64,000 nt of DNA from Sphingomonas sp. A2-49. Its GTDB lineage: Bacteria; Pseudomonadota; Alphaproteobacteria; Sphingomonadales; Sphingomonadaceae. The DNA lies in the NCBI RefSeq assembly GCF_025548555.1, contig NZ_JAJLPA010000022.1, positions 1-64,000 of the forward strand, written 5' to 3'. Shown in pieces: positions 36,917-47,088 of the stretch. The notes beneath the pieces are model-generated. The model did not search any database. It had not been told where the DNA came from and saw nothing but the letters and a program-made list of their open reading frames with translations. Numbering within the stretch: position 1 is the first letter of the stretch; every line of letters begins with the position of its first letter. The position numbers were made by a program, and so were the translations under genes.

Positions 36917-38065
36917 ATGCGCGACTATGACATCATCGTCTATGGCGCGACCGGCTTCACCGGGCGGCTGGTCGCCGAATATCTCGTCCAGCAGGGCGTC
37001 GGCCGCTGGGCGATGGCGGGGCGCAGCCGTGCCAAGCTCGAGTCGGTGCGCGACCTGATCGGCGCGCCGGCCGACACGCCGCTGGTCGTCGCGGACGCCG
37101 ACGATCCCGCCTCGCTCGGCGCGATGGCCGCATCGACCGCGGTCGTGCTGACGACGGTCGGGCCCTACCAGCTGTACGGCGAGCCGCTCGTCGCCGCCTG
37201 CGTCGCGGCGGGCACCGCCTATGTCGACCTGTGCGGCGAGCCCGCCTGGATGCGCCGGATGATCGACGCGCATCACGTCGATGCCCAGCGAACCGGCGCG
37301 CGCATCGTCTTTTCCTGCGGGTTCGATTCGATCCCCTTCGATCTCGGCGTCCAGACGTTGCAGGAGTGCGCGCGCGTCAAATACGGCCGGCCGGCACCGC
37401 GCGTGAAGGGTCGCGTGCGCGCGATGCAGGGCGGTTTTTCCGGCGGCACCGCGGCCAGCCTGAAGGCGACGCTGGCCGCCGCGGCGCGGGATCCGTCGAT
37501 CCTCGGCCTGCTGGCCAGCCCGTTCGCGCTGACGCCGGGGTTCAGCGGACCGCACCAGCCGACCGGACTGCTGCCGGAGTTCGACGCGACGCTCAACACC
37601 TGGGTCGCGCCCTTCATCATGGCGGCGATCAACACGAAGAACGTGCACCGCACCAACTTCCTGCTCGACCACCCCTATGGCCGCGACTTCGTCTACGACG
37701 AGATGATGGTCGCGGGGCTCGGCGATATGGGCAAGGCCGCGGCGGAGGCGATCGCGCGGCTCAATCCGCTGGCGAGCGACAAGGGCCCGAAGCCCGGCGA
37801 AGGGCCGAGCAAGGACGAGCGCGACAACGGCCATTACGACCTGCTGTTCGTCGGGCTGATGCCGGACGGGGCGCGGTTCGACGCCGTCGTCACCGGCGAT
37901 CGCGATCCGGGCTATGGCTCGACCAGCAAGATGATCGCCGAAACCGCCCGCTGCCTGCTGGAGACGGAGGGCGCGGGCGGCGTCTGGACGCCCGGCGCGC
38001 TGCTCGGCAAGTCGCTGCGCGACCGGTTGCAGGACAAGGCGGGACTGACCTTCACGGCGGGGTGA
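36917..38065 (+). CDS. Saccharopine dehydrogenase-like / trans-acting enoyl reductase family protein
   Basis: A 382-aa Rossmann-fold oxidoreductase. The nucleotide-binding start is DIIVYGATGFTGRLVAEYL, followed by VVLTTVGPYQLYGEPLV, YVDLCGE and SCGFDSIPFDLGV, as in the mycobacterial trans-acting enoyl reductase group and human SCCPDH. GGFSGGTAASLKA is also conserved. The substrate is probably a lipid or polyketide intermediate but is unknown. AAGGGAGAG precedes the ATG. Confidence 0.85.
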   Translation: MRDYDIIVYGATGFTGRLVAEYLVQQGVGRWAMAGRSRAKLESVRDLIGAPADTPLVVADADDPASLGAMAASTAVVLTTVGPYQLYGEPLVAACVAAGTAYVDLCGEPAWMRRMIDAHHVDAQRTGARIVFSCGFDSIPFDLGVQTLQECARVKYGRPAPRVKGRVRAMQGGFSGGTAASLKATLAAAARDPSILGLLASPFALTPGFSGPHQPTGLLPEFDATLNTWVAPFIMAAINTKNVHRTNFLLDHPYGRDFVYDEMMVAGLGDMGKAAAEAIARLNPLASDKGPKPGEGPSKDERDNGHYDLLFVGLMPDGARFDAVVTGDRDPGYGSTSKMIAETARCLLETEGAGGVWTPGALLGKSLRDRLQDKAGLTFTAG

Positions 38066-38105
38066 TTGCGGGGGTCGGGAACAGGCGAAGGTTACGCGAC
38101 CACCC

Positions 38106-38435
38106 TCACCCCCGGTAGAACAGCACCGCCACCGCCGCGACCAGCAGTGCCACGATCAGCATCACCGGCACGCTGCGCGCCCGGCGTGCCGCGGCGGCGG
38201 CCTCATAGGCGTCCATGTCGAAATAGAACCGCCCCGCCCGGGGCATCCGGATCGAACCGTCGGCGATCATCGCCGCGAACGCCTTCGCCTCGCGCGCATC
38301 CGCGGGCACGAACGCGATCGCGTCGTCGGCGGTGACCGCGCGCACCTCGACGAAGTGCGGGGCGATGCTGCCCCTGACCAGATACCGGTCGCGCACCGTG
38401 CCGCGCGCGGGCTCGCGGACCAGCCGGCCGGTCAC
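38106..38435 (-). CDS. Small protein with C-terminal membrane anchor
   Basis: A 109-aa protein starting at a GTG that overlaps the RNase R stop codon (GTGA). The soluble part reads [20 protein letters not shown] and a [19 protein letters not shown] stretch, followed by a C-terminal transmembrane helix [20 protein letters not shown]. No family recognised. Overlap with rnr implies joint transcription and coupled translation. Confidence 0.6.
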   Translation of the reverse strand: MTGRLVREPARGTVRDRYLVRGSIAPHFVEVRAVTADDAIAFVPADAREAKAFAAMIADGSIRMPRAGRFYFDMDAYEAAAAARRARSVPVMLIVALLVAAVAVLFYRG

Positions 38436-40657
38436 CGCCGCTTGCCCTGATGGCGGATGTTCTGCGGCCGGCCGCGGTGCTTGATGACGCGGTCCTTGCG
38501 ACCCGAGCCGAGGTGCCGCGGCCCCGGCGCCGCGCCCTTGCCGCCGGGCAGCTCGAAGCGCAGCGCGCCCGACACCGGGTTCGCCTCCGCCAGCCGCAGG
38601 TCGATGCGCTGGCCGAGCGCATATTCCTCGCCGCTCTGCTCGCCGATCAGCTTGCGCGCCGCCTCGTCGAAGCGGAAATATTCGCCGCCGAGGTCGCGTA
38701 CCGGCATCAGTCCGTCGCCGCCGATCCCCTCGACCGTCGCGAAGAAGCCGTAGTTCTGCACGCCGGTGATCCGCGCCGCGACCGTTTCGCCGACGCGTTC
38801 CGAGAGGAATGCGGCGACGTAGCGGTCGATCGTGTCGCGCTCCGCCTCCATCGCGCGGCGCTCGAGGCCGCTGATCGTCGTCCCGATCTGCTCCATCGCC
38901 TCGGCATCCGCCGCGGTCAGACCGCCCGGACCCAGCGCATAGGCGCCGACCAGCGACCGATGCACGACGAGGTCGGCGTAGCGCCGGATCGGCGAGGTGA
39001 AATGCGCGTAGGAGCCGAGGCTCAGGCCGAAATGCCCCTGGTTCGCCGGCGCATAATAGGCCTGGGTCTGCGTCCGCAGCACCTGCTCCATCACTTGCGG
39101 CCGGAAGTCGGCGTCGCCGACGCGGGCGAGCACGTGGTTGAACGTCGCCGGGCGGATCACCTGCCCCAGCGCGAAGGCGACGTCGAAGGTTTCCAGATAG
39201 TCCTTCAGCGCGACGAGCTTCTCGCGGCTGGGCGGTTCGTGCACGCGGTACATCACCGGTGCCTTCTTCGCCTCCAGCGCCTTCGCCGCGGCGACGTTGG
39301 CGGCGATCATGTAATCCTCGATCAGCCGGTGCGCGTCCAGCCGCTCGCGCGGAGCGACCGACATGATCCGCCCCATCTCGTCGAGCACCACCCGGCGTTC
39401 GGGCAGGTCGAGATCGAGCGGTTCGCGCGCGTCGCGCGCCTTGGCGAGCGCACGCCAGCACGCCCAGAGCGGTGCCAGCACCGTGTCGGTCAGCGGATGG
39501 GCCAAGTCGCCGTCGATCGCCGCCTGCGCATGCTCATAGGCGAGGTTCGCCGCGATCCGCACCCGCGCGCGGGTGAACCGCCAGTGCAGGAGCTTGCCGT
39601 TCCGGTCGATGCGCAGGTGACACGCGAGCGCGGCGCGATCCCCGCCCTCCTTCAGCGAACACACCTCGGCGGACAGGATCTCGGGCAGCATCGGCACGAC
39701 GCGATCGGGGAAATAGACCGAATTGCCGCGCCGCCGCGCCTCGCGGTCGATCGACGATCCGGGGCGGACATAGAAGCTGACGTCGGCGATCGCGACGACG
39801 GCCTGCCATCCGCCGGCGTTGCCCGGATCGTCGTCGGGTGCCGCCCAGACGGCATCGTCGTGGTCGCGCGCATCGATCGGATCGATCGCGACGATCGGCA
39901 GGTGCGTCAGGTCCTCGCGATCGTCGCCCAGCGGCTGCGCCGACACCCGCGTCGCCTCGTCCAGCGTCTCGCCCGAAAACACGTCGGGGATGCCGAGCTT
40001 GTGGATGGCGATCAGCGAGAAGCTGCGCGGCGCGAACGGATCGCCCAGCCGCTGTACGACCCGGACCGCGATCCGCGGCGGCCGGCCCGTCATTTCCGCC
40101 ATCACCAGGTCGCCCGCCTCCGCGTCGGCGACGTCGGACACCGGGAATTCGCGCCGGTCCTTCTTCTCGACGCCGGTCAGCCAGAACCGGTCGCCGTCGC
40201 GGCGCAGCACGCCCAGCACCTGTTCCGATGCCTTGGCGAGCACCTTCATCGGATGCGCGATCCAGCCCTTGCCGGCCTCCTCGGTGCGCGCGAGGATGCG
40301 CTCGCCGATCCCCAGCGCGCCGCGCTTTCGCTCCCGCACGCGCAGCCGCGGCGGCGGCGTCTCCGCCTCCCACCGGTCCGGCACCGCCCAGACGGTGCCG
40401 CCATCGTCGACGTCGGCGATGCGCAACACCGTGACCTTGGGCAGCCCGCCCATCTTGTGAAAGGCGCGGCCGGGGGCGCCGTCGATCAGCCCCTCGTCCG
40501 CCATGTCCTTCAGCAGCGCCTTCAGCGCGATCTTTTCCTGCGCGGTCAGACCGAACGCCTTGGCGATCTCGCGCTTGCCGGCCGGGACGTCGGAGCGTTC
40601 GATGAAATCGAGGATCTGCGCCTGCGTCGGCAGGCCCGTTCTGGTTTTCTTTATCAC
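38432..40657 (-). CDS. rnr: Ribonuclease R
   Basis: A 741-aa 3'-5' exoribonuclease of the RNase II/R family that degrades structured RNA. Order: N-terminal winged-helix region ([19 protein letters not shown]), cold-shock-like domains, the RNB catalytic domain with the four-Asp site in [30 protein letters not shown], and a C-terminal S1 domain. The end is basic ([12 protein letters not shown]). The start appears to be a GTG at 40657 without a strong Shine-Dalgarno. Confidence 0.93.
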   Translation of the reverse strand: MIKKTRTGLPTQAQILDFIERSDVPAGKREIAKAFGLTAQEKIALKALLKDMADEGLIDGAPGRAFHKMGGLPKVTVLRIADVDDGGTVWAVPDRWEAETPPPRLRVRERKRGALGIGERILARTEEAGKGWIAHPMKVLAKASEQVLGVLRRDGDRFWLTGVEKKDRREFPVSDVADAEAGDLVMAEMTGRPPRIAVRVVQRLGDPFAPRSFSLIAIHKLGIPDVFSGETLDEATRVSAQPLGDDREDLTHLPIVAIDPIDARDHDDAVWAAPDDDPGNAGGWQAVVAIADVSFYVRPGSSIDREARRRGNSVYFPDRVVPMLPEILSAEVCSLKEGGDRAALACHLRIDRNGKLLHWRFTRARVRIAANLAYEHAQAAIDGDLAHPLTDTVLAPLWACWRALAKARDAREPLDLDLPERRVVLDEMGRIMSVAPRERLDAHRLIEDYMIAANVAAAKALEAKKAPVMYRVHEPPSREKLVALKDYLETFDVAFALGQVIRPATFNHVLARVGDADFRPQVMEQVLRTQTQAYYAPANQGHFGLSLGSYAHFTSPIRRYADLVVHRSLVGAYALGPGGLTAADAEAMEQIGTTISGLERRAMEAERDTIDRYVAAFLSERVGETVAARITGVQNYGFFATVEGIGGDGLMPVRDLGGEYFRFDEAARKLIGEQSGEEYALGQRIDLRLAEANPVSGALRFELPGGKGAAPGPRHLGSGRKDRVIKHRGRPQNIRHQGKRR

Positions 40658-40738
40658 GTACGGGAGATAGGGGGCCGGAGGCGATCCGTCATGCGCGATC
40701 TTTGCGCGCGCGGCGCCAAGCCGCTAAGGGCGCTCGCC

Positions 40739-41665
40739 ATGCCGCCGATCCGCGTTTGCGCGCTCTACCGCTTTACCCCGTTCGACGATCCCGCCGCGCT
40801 GCGGGAACCGTTGCTCGCTGCGTGCGAGGCCGCGGGCGTGCGCGGCACGCTGCTGCTGGCGCACGAGGGGATCAACGGCACCATCGCCGGGTCCGCTACG
40901 GGGGTCGACGCGGTGCTGACGCACATCCGCGCGCTGCCGGGCTGCGCGACGCTCGACGTCAAGGATTCGCGCGCCGGGACGATGCCCTTCCACCGCACCA
41001 AGGTGCGCGTGAAGCGCGAGATCGTGACGATGGGCGAACCGGCGATCGATCCGCTCGACGCGGGTCATTACGTCGACCCCGCCGACTGGAACGCGCTGAT
41101 CGCCGACCCGCGGACGGTGCTGATCGACACTCGCAACGATTACGAGGTCGCGGTCGGCACGTTCGCGGGCGCGATCGATCCCGACACGCGGACGTTCCGC
41201 GATTTTCCCGCCTGGTTCCGGACGCATCGCGAGGCGCTGCTCGCCGGGGACCGTCAGGTCGCGATGTTCTGCACCGGCGGCATCCGGTGCGAGAAGGCGA
41301 CCGCCTTCCTGAAGGCGGAGGGCGTCGATGCGGTCTTTCACCTGAAGGGGGGCGTGCTCAAATATCTGGAACAGGTGCCGGCGGCGGACAGCGCATGGAC
41401 CGGCGAATGCTTCGTCTTCGACGAGCGTGTCGCGGTCGGCCACGGCCTGACGCCGGGCACGCACGGCCTGTGCCGCGCCTGCCGGATGCCGGTGTCCGAG
41501 GCGGATCAAGCCTCGCCCCTGTACGAGGAAGGCGTGCGCTGCCCGCGCTGCGCCGGCACGCGCGACGACGCCGATCGTGCGCGTTACGCCGAGCGGCACC
41601 GCCAGGCTCTGCTGGCGGACGCACGAGGCGAGGCGCATGTCGGGCGGCGCTACCCGGACGAATAG
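40739..41665 (+). CDS. trhO: tRNA uridine(34) hydroxylase, rhodanese family
   Basis: A 308-aa YceA-type protein that makes 5-hydroxyuridine at tRNA position 34. N-terminal acylphosphatase-like domain with [16 protein letters not shown], then [12 protein letters not shown], and a rhodanese domain with the catalytic Cys178 in [11 protein letters not shown]. Zn-type CxxC pairs ([15 protein letters not shown]) follow at the C-terminus, as in the family. The start is the ATG at 40739, after AAGGG. Confidence 0.92.
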   Translation: MPPIRVCALYRFTPFDDPAALREPLLAACEAAGVRGTLLLAHEGINGTIAGSATGVDAVLTHIRALPGCATLDVKDSRAGTMPFHRTKVRVKREIVTMGEPAIDPLDAGHYVDPADWNALIADPRTVLIDTRNDYEVAVGTFAGAIDPDTRTFRDFPAWFRTHREALLAGDRQVAMFCTGGIRCEKATAFLKAEGVDAVFHLKGGVLKYLEQVPAADSAWTGECFVFDERVAVGHGLTPGTHGLCRACRMPVSEADQASPLYEEGVRCPRCAGTRDDADRARYAERHRQALLADARGEAHVGRRYPDE

Positions 41666-41844
41666 CCCTGCCGCGCCGACCATCGACGATCGTCATTGCG
41701 GTGCGGGAGGGATCGATACACGCAGACGTTGCGCCCCGAGATCCCACGTCACGTCTATGGTTTCCCGCCTGCACGGGAAAAAGGGCGGATCGGGATACGT
41801 CGTCGTCCCAGCGCTCGAGGGGAGGACGTGAAAAGGCCTGACGC

Positions 41845-41977
41845 GCAACACGCCGCCCTCGTCATCCCCGCGCAGGCGGGGATCCATAGACGCTGACGTC
41901 GCTGCTCAAGTCTCCACAGCGCGGCTATGGATTCCCGCCTTCGCGGGAATGACAACGGGAGAGGAATGGCGCCGGCG
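41845..41977. repeat. REP-like palindromic repeat, copy 1
   Basis: A 133-bp unit containing two inverted arms: GTCATCCCCGCGCAGGCGGG at 41861 onwards and its near-complement around CCCGCCTTCGCGGGAATGAC (41936-41953), with CCATAG and CTATGG at the inner sides. The unit is 131/133 identical to the copy at 42096-42228, displaced by 251 bases. A more diverged third piece lies at about 41711-41780. Confidence 0.85.
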
Positions 41978-42095
41978 TGCCCGTGGATTCCTGCCTGCGC
42001 GGGAGAAAGGGCGGACCAGAATACACCGTCGTCCCAGGGGCCGCCTCCCTGCGTCATCCCAGCGCTCGACGGGAGGACGTGGACTGGCCAGGCAA

Positions 42096-42228
42096 GCAAC
42101 ACGCCGCCCTCGTCATCCCCGCGCAGGCGGGGATCCATAGACGCTGACGTCGCTGCTCAAGTCTCGACGGCGCGGCTATGGATTCCCGCCTTCGCGGGAA
42201 TGACAACGGGAGAGGAATGGCGCCGGCG
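42096..42228. repeat. REP-like palindromic repeat, copy 2
   Basis: Second copy of the 133-bp unit; it differs from copy 1 only within GTCTCGACGGCGCGG (two substitutions). The flanking sequences (GGGAGGACGTG before, CGGGAGAAAGGGCGG between the copies) are also partly repeated, so the period is about 251 bases. Confidence 0.85.
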
Positions 42229-42415
42229 CGCCACGCCGCTGCGACGAAACATGGTTCGCTAGGAATGCGGAGGCGATGCGCCGGCGCCACCGGTCGTACC
42301 TGTCGCGCGCGATGGCATGCCGAGCGCTGCCGCGACCGGCGCCTGTCCGCGTCCTCCGCGCCTCTGCGCTACCATCACCGCCCGAGGGGTCAACGACCGC
42401 GAACGGCGTCGGCCC

Positions 42416-43945
42416 TCAATAGGCCCGCGCCAGCAGCACGCGCTCGACCGCCGGCTCGCCGGTGAACACGCACACGCCCTCGGCCGCGCCGGCATCCGAC
42501 GGCGCGTTGCGGATCGTCAGCTTCAGCGCCTTCAGCCGCTCGACCACCGCGTCCAGCGCCGCGCCGGTCGGCCTCGCCCAGTTCACCTCGACCCAGCCGG
42601 GGGTCTTCGCGCCCTCGGCGAAATGCGCCTCGACCGCGGCGAAGTCCGCCGCGGGGACGATGTTCGCCTTCAGCCGCGCGCTCGCCTCGGCATGCAGCGC
42701 CTGCTGGATCGCGGCGAGCAGCGCAGGCGCATCCGCCTCGAAATCGCCGCGCGGCATCACGTTGCTGTCGAGCTTGCCGTCGGCACGGTACAGCCGGTCG
42801 CGGCGGATCACCGACACGTTGCCGCCCGCCATGTCGCGCCCGCCGATCTCGACGACGATCGGCGCTCCCTTCTTGACCCAGCCCCAGCGCTTCGTCGCGG
42901 CCCTGGCGGGCTTGAGGTCGAGCAGCGCGCGCACCGGTTCGCCGAGCGCCGACGACTGCGACAGGTTGGACTGGATGTCCCTGGCATAGGCGATCAGCGC
43001 CTCGTCTTCCGGCGCGTCGCGCAGCATCGGCACGATCACGATCTGCCACGGCGCGATCCGCGGCGGCACGCGCAGTCCGTCGTCGTCGCCATGCACCATG
43101 ATGACGCCACCGATCATCCGCGTGCTGACGCCCCAGCTCGTAGTGTTGGCGAGCTCGAATTCGCCCGCCGAATTCTGGAAGCGGATATTCTGCGCACGCG
43201 CGAAATTGGTGCCGAGGAAATGGCTGGTGCCCGCCTGCAGCGCCTTGCCGTCCTGCATCATCGCCTCGATGCTGTAGGTCGCGACGGCGCCGGGGAAGCG
43301 CTCGTTCTCCGGCTTTTCGCCCGCGACCACCGGCAGGGCGAGGCAATCCTCGGCGAAGGACCGGTACACCTCGAGCATCTTGCGCGTCTCGTCGCGCGCC
43401 TCGTCGGCGGTGGCGTGGGCGGTATGCCCCTCCTGCCACAGGAACTCGCTGGTGCGCAGGAACATGCGCGTGCGCATTTCCCAGCGCACGACATTGGCCC
43501 ATTGGTTGATGAGCACCGGCAGGTCGCGCCACGATTGCACCCAGCGCGCGAACGCGGTGCCGATCACCGTTTCCGACGTCGGCCGCACGACCAGCGGCTC
43601 CTCCAGCTTCGCGGCGGGATCGGGGACCAGCCCGCCCTGCCCGTCCGCGATCAGCCGGTGATGCGTGACGACCGCCATCTCCTTGGCGAAGCCGTCGACG
43701 TGCTCGGCCTCCTTTTCGAAATAGGACAGCGGGATGAACAGCGGGAAATAGCAATTCTCGTGCCCCGTCGCCTTGATCCGGTCGTCGAGCAGCCGCTGGA
43801 TCCGTTCCCAGATGCCATAGCCCCAGGGGCGGATGACCATGCAGCCGCGCACGCCCGATTCCTCGGCGAGGTCGGCCTCCGCGATGACGGATTGATACCA
43901 GGCGGCGAAATCGGCGTCGCGCGTGACGGAGAGAGCATGCTTCAT
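42416..43945 (-). CDS. proS: Proline--tRNA ligase
   Basis: A 509-aa class II synthetase of the short, eukaryote/archaea-like type without the bacterial editing insertion. Motif 2 region WANVVRWEMRTRMFLRTSEF and motif 1 region near GVRGCMVIRPWGYGIWERIQ are present, with WQEGHTAHAT and SFAEDCLALPV following. The C-terminal anticodon-binding domain and zinc-like end lead to ERVLLARAY, the typical C-terminal Tyr. It charges tRNA-Pro. The start at 43945 gives the standard length. Confidence 0.93.
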   Translation of the reverse strand: MKHALSVTRDADFAAWYQSVIAEADLAEESGVRGCMVIRPWGYGIWERIQRLLDDRIKATGHENCYFPLFIPLSYFEKEAEHVDGFAKEMAVVTHHRLIADGQGGLVPDPAAKLEEPLVVRPTSETVIGTAFARWVQSWRDLPVLINQWANVVRWEMRTRMFLRTSEFLWQEGHTAHATADEARDETRKMLEVYRSFAEDCLALPVVAGEKPENERFPGAVATYSIEAMMQDGKALQAGTSHFLGTNFARAQNIRFQNSAGEFELANTTSWGVSTRMIGGVIMVHGDDDGLRVPPRIAPWQIVIVPMLRDAPEDEALIAYARDIQSNLSQSSALGEPVRALLDLKPARAATKRWGWVKKGAPIVVEIGGRDMAGGNVSVIRRDRLYRADGKLDSNVMPRGDFEADAPALLAAIQQALHAEASARLKANIVPAADFAAVEAHFAEGAKTPGWVEVNWARPTGAALDAVVERLKALKLTIRNAPSDAGAAEGVCVFTGEPAVERVLLARAY

Positions 43946-44024
43946 GGGGGCCGAATATCCTTGCCGGGGATATTTCGCCACCTCAGACTTGTCCGCAGGT
44001 GCACGCGCCCGCAAGGGATTGCCG

Positions 44025-44933
44025 GTGACCGACCGCATCCTCCCCGCCATCGCGCTGCGCCTGCTGTCGGTGGTGTTCTTCGCGTTGATGAACGCCGCGA
44101 TCAAGCTCGCCGGGCACTGGGGTGCGGGCGTCGTCGAGATCCTGTTCTTCCGCCAGTTCGGCGCGGCGTTGCTCGTCACCGCGCTGATCGGCGCGGGACC
44201 GGGGTTGCGCACGGTCGCGACCGGCCGCCTGCGCGCGCACGTCCTGCGCGCGATCGTCGGCCTGTCGGCGATGGCGATGAGCTTCAACGGCCTCGTCGCG
44301 CTGCCGCTCGCCGAGGCGACGACGATCGGCTTCACCGTGCCGATCTTCGCGACCATCCTCGGCGCGGCGGTGCTGCGCGAGCCGACCGGCCGGTGGCGCT
44401 GGGGCGCGGTCACGGTCGGCTTCGTCGGCGTGCTGATCGTCGCCTGGCCGGGCCTCGCCGCGGGGGGCGGCCACTTCCCGCTGCGCGGCGCGGCCTTTGC
44501 CCTCGCCGGCGCGTTCGGCACCGCCTGCGTCACCATCCTGCTGCGCCGGATGGGCAGGACGGAGGGCGCGCTGACGATCGTCTTCTGGTTTTCGGTGCTG
44601 TCGCTGGTGCCGCTGTCGATCCTCTACCTGCCGAACGCGCGGGCGCACGGGCCCGCGGTGTGGATGGCGCTGGCCGCGGTCGGGCTGCTCGGCGGCTGCG
44701 CGCAGGTGGCGATGACCAATTCGTTGCGGCTCGGGCCGGTCGCGGTGGTGGTGCCGATGGATTATTCCAGCCTGTTGTGGGCGACGCTGCTCGGCTGGCT
44801 GGCGTTCGACATGCTGCCCGGCGCCGCGACGTGGATCGGCGCACCGGTCATCATCGCCAGCGGCCTCGTCATCGTCTGGCGCGAAACCGTGCGGCGGCGT
44901 CAGGAGACGCTGGCCGCCGGCGAGATCGCCTGA
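44025..44933 (+). CDS. DMT superfamily (EamA) transporter
   Basis: A 302-aa inner-membrane protein with ten helices in two EamA repeats: ALRLLSVVFFALMNAAIKLA begins the first and FALAGAFGTACVTILLRRMG the second. FFRQFGAALL and LPLAEATTIGFTVPIFATIL are typical. GTG 44025 with AAGGG upstream is the likely start. Substrates of the family are metabolites such as amino acids or riboflavin; not predictable here. Its end overlaps the convergent gene by 34 bases. Confidence 0.85.
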   Translation: MTDRILPAIALRLLSVVFFALMNAAIKLAGHWGAGVVEILFFRQFGAALLVTALIGAGPGLRTVATGRLRAHVLRAIVGLSAMAMSFNGLVALPLAEATTIGFTVPIFATILGAAVLREPTGRWRWGAVTVGFVGVLIVAWPGLAAGGGHFPLRGAAFALAGAFGTACVTILLRRMGRTEGALTIVFWFSVLSLVPLSILYLPNARAHGPAVWMALAAVGLLGGCAQVAMTNSLRLGPVAVVVPMDYSSLLWATLLGWLAFDMLPGAATWIGAPVIIASGLVIVWRETVRRRQETLAAGEIA

Positions 44934-45442
44934 CCGGCGCGCGCGGCGGCGAGCATGCGACGCCCGCGCAGATACATCTCCAGCCGCTGCGCGGTGAACA
45001 GACCCAGCGCCAGCGCCATCAGCACGTCGGTGATCGCCATCGGATCGAGCCCGACAGGGCCGGCATAGGCGATCGCGCCGCGTGCGCTGCTGCGGACGAC
45101 GATTAGCAGCACGATGAACAGCAATGCCGCGGGCGACGACGTCTGCCCGAGCGCATGCGTTTCGGGATCGATCGTGATCCGCATCATCCGCCCGCGCTGC
45201 CAGCCGAGCGCACCACCCAGCACGACCGCGGCGAGGCAGAACGCCCAGCCCCAGCCGTGCGGCGGAAAGCGCGAGAAGGTGAAACCGATGACGACGGCAT
45301 AGAAGGCCGGCAGCATCCACAACCGCTCCAGCTTGAGCGGCCGCACCCGGCTCATCCGCTTCCAGCGGATCGCCATCACCACCGCGATCACGACGAGCGG
45401 TATGGCGTAGCTGATCCAGCCGGTCGGTTGCTCGGTATGCAT
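44900..45442 (-). CDS. CcdC-like / DUF1453 membrane protein
   Basis: A 180-aa protein with five hydrophobic segments. The signature RWKRMSRVRPLKLERLW lies after the first helix (about 26-42), followed by FSRFPPHGWGWAF and a C-terminal DVLMALALGLFTAQRLEMYL. This matches the CcdC (DUF1453) family, named after a Bacillus protein near cytochrome c maturation genes, but no such genes are nearby. GGGGGACC precedes the ATG. Confidence 0.75.
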   Translation of the reverse strand: MHTEQPTGWISYAIPLVVIAVVMAIRWKRMSRVRPLKLERLWMLPAFYAVVIGFTFSRFPPHGWGWAFCLAAVVLGGALGWQRGRMMRITIDPETHALGQTSSPAALLFIVLLIVVRSSARGAIAYAGPVGLDPMAITDVLMALALGLFTAQRLEMYLRGRRMLAAARAGQAISPAASVS

Positions 45443-45469
45443 GCGGGTCCCCCGTTCGGGGCGATGCTA

Positions 45470-45509
45470 GCCGGGCGCGGCGTCCGGGGAAAGACGTCCC
45501 GCGCCCGGC
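45470..45509 (-). terminator. Possible terminator region between gcvPB and the CcdC-like gene
   Basis: GC-rich inverted repeat, GCCGGGCGCGGCGTC (45470-45484) and GACGTCCCGCGCCCGGC (45493-45509), just after the gcvPB stop. No T run, so a Rho-independent terminator is uncertain. Confidence 0.4.
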
Positions 45510-45519
45510 GAACGGGCGT

Positions 45520-47088
45520 CTATTCCGCCGCCTGTGCCAGCGGCGCGTCCTTCCATACCAGCACCGGCTTGCGCGCGGCGAGCGTCTCGTCCAGCCGGCT
45601 GCGCGGTGCGAAATGCGGCGCCGACTTGAGCGACGCATCGCCCGCCTTCGCCCGCTCCGCCACCGATCGCAGCGCGCCGATGAACTGGTCCAGCGCCGCC
45701 TTCGATTCGGTTTCGGTCGGCTCGACCAGCATCGCGCCGTGCACGACCAGCGGGAAATAGACCGTCATCGGGTGGAACCCCTCGTCGATCAGCCCCTTGG
45801 CGACGTCCAGCGTCGAGAACCCCTCGGCGAGGTTCGCATCGCTGAAGATCGCCTCGTGCATGCACGGCCCGGCATGCGCGAACGGCGCGTCGAGCGTGCC
45901 CTCCAGGCTGCGCAACACGTAATTGGCGTTGAGCACGGCATCCTCGGCGACCTGGCGCAGGCCGTCGGCACCATGGCTGAGGATATAGGTCAGCGCGCGA
46001 GTGAACATGCCCATCTGGCCGTGGAAGGCCACCATGCGGCCGAAGCTGCCGGCATGGTGTTCGCCCGCATTCTCTTCCTCGACCAGCACGAACTGTCCGT
46101 CCTGCCGCTCGACGAACGGCAGCGGCGCGAACGGCGTCAGCGCCGCGGAGAACACCACCGGCCCCGACCCCGGCCCGCCGCCGCCGTGGGGCGTCGAGAA
46201 GGTCTTGTGCAAGTTGATGTGCATCGCATCGACGCCGAGATCGCCTGGCCGCACGCGCCCGACGATCGCGTTGAAGTTCGCGCCGTCGCAATAGACGTAG
46301 CCGCCTGCCGCGTGCACCGCGTCGGAGATCGTGCGCAGGTCGCGTTCGAACAGGCCGCAGGTGTTGGGATTGGTAATCATCACCCCGGCGACGTCGGGGC
46401 CGAGGCGCGCGACCAGCGCCGCGGTGTCGACGCGGCCATCGGCGGTCGCGGGGATGTCCTCGACCTGGAACCCGGCGAAGGCGGCGGTGGCGGGGTTGGT
46501 CCCGTGCGCCGATTCGGGAACGAGGATGACCTTGCGCCCGCCCTCGCCGCGCTGCTCCAGCGCCGCCTTGATCGCCAGGATGCCGCACAATTCGCCGTGC
46601 GCGCCCGCCTTGGGGCTCATCGCGACGCTGGTCATGCCGGTCAGCGTCACCAGCCAGTGCGCCAGCTGGTGGATCACCTCCAGCGCGCCCTGCACGGTAT
46701 CGACCGGCTGCAACGGATGGACGTCGGCGAAGCCGGGCAGCCGCGCCATCTTCTCGTTCAGCCGCGGATTGTGCTTCATCGTGCACGACCCGAGCGGGAA
46801 CAGCCCCAGGTCGATCGCGTAATTCTGGCGGCTGAGACGGGTATAGTGGCGCACCGCCTCCGGCTCGGCGAGCCCGGGCAGGCCGATCGGTGCCTTGCGC
46901 GTGAGGTCGCCGAGCCGCGATCCGGCGACGTCGCCGTCGGCGAAATCGACCCCGGTCGTCTCGGTCGAGCCGATCTCGAAGATCAGCGCCTCTTCCAGCA
47001 TCAGCGCCCTGTTGCCGGTGGAGGTCGGGGCCGCGTCGCCCTTGCCCGCGGTCATCTCGGGCCGCCAGCCGCTCTGATTGATGCTCAT
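45520..47088 (-). CDS. gcvPB: Glycine dehydrogenase (decarboxylating) subunit 2
   Basis: A 522-aa P-protein beta subunit; with GcvPA it decarboxylates glycine and loads the aminomethyl group on GcvH. The PLP lysine lies in [45 protein letters not shown] and [15 protein letters not shown] are conserved. The ATG overlaps the gcvPA stop (ATGA) with GAGGAGGT just upstream, so the subunits are made in step. Last gene of the gcv operon. Confidence 0.94.
   Translation of the reverse strand: MSINQSGWRPEMTAGKGDAAPTSTGNRALMLEEALIFEIGSTETTGVDFADGDVAGSRLGDLTRKAPIGLPGLAEPEAVRHYTRLSRQNYAIDLGLFPLGSCTMKHNPRLNEKMARLPGFADVHPLQPVDTVQGALEVIHQLAHWLVTLTGMTSVAMSPKAGAHGELCGILAIKAALEQRGEGGRKVILVPESAHGTNPATAAFAGFQVEDIPATADGRVDTAALVARLGPDVAGVMITNPNTCGLFERDLRTISDAVHAAGGYVYCDGANFNAIVGRVRPGDLGVDAMHINLHKTFSTPHGGGGPGSGPVVFSAALTPFAPLPFVERQDGQFVLVEEENAGEHHAGSFGRMVAFHGQMGMFTRALTYILSHGADGLRQVAEDAVLNANYVLRSLEGTLDAPFAHAGPCMHEAIFSDANLAEGFSTLDVAKGLIDEGFHPMTVYFPLVVHGAMLVEPTETESKAALDQFIGALRSVAERAKAGDASLKSAPHFAPRSRLDETLAARKPVLVWKDAPLAQAAE

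Larger units (their letters stand above)
41666..42415. other. Gene-free stretch filled with REP-like repeats
   Basis: 750 bases between trhO and proS. Apart from the repeats listed separately (41711-42228), a short GC-rich tail to 42415 shows nothing recognisable. Short open frames here have repeat-derived sequence and are not considered genes. Confidence 0.7.

Noticed and set aside
38450..40738. Long plus-strand open frame upstream of trhO
   Set aside because: Antisense to rnr; only its last part (from 40739) is the genuine trhO gene.
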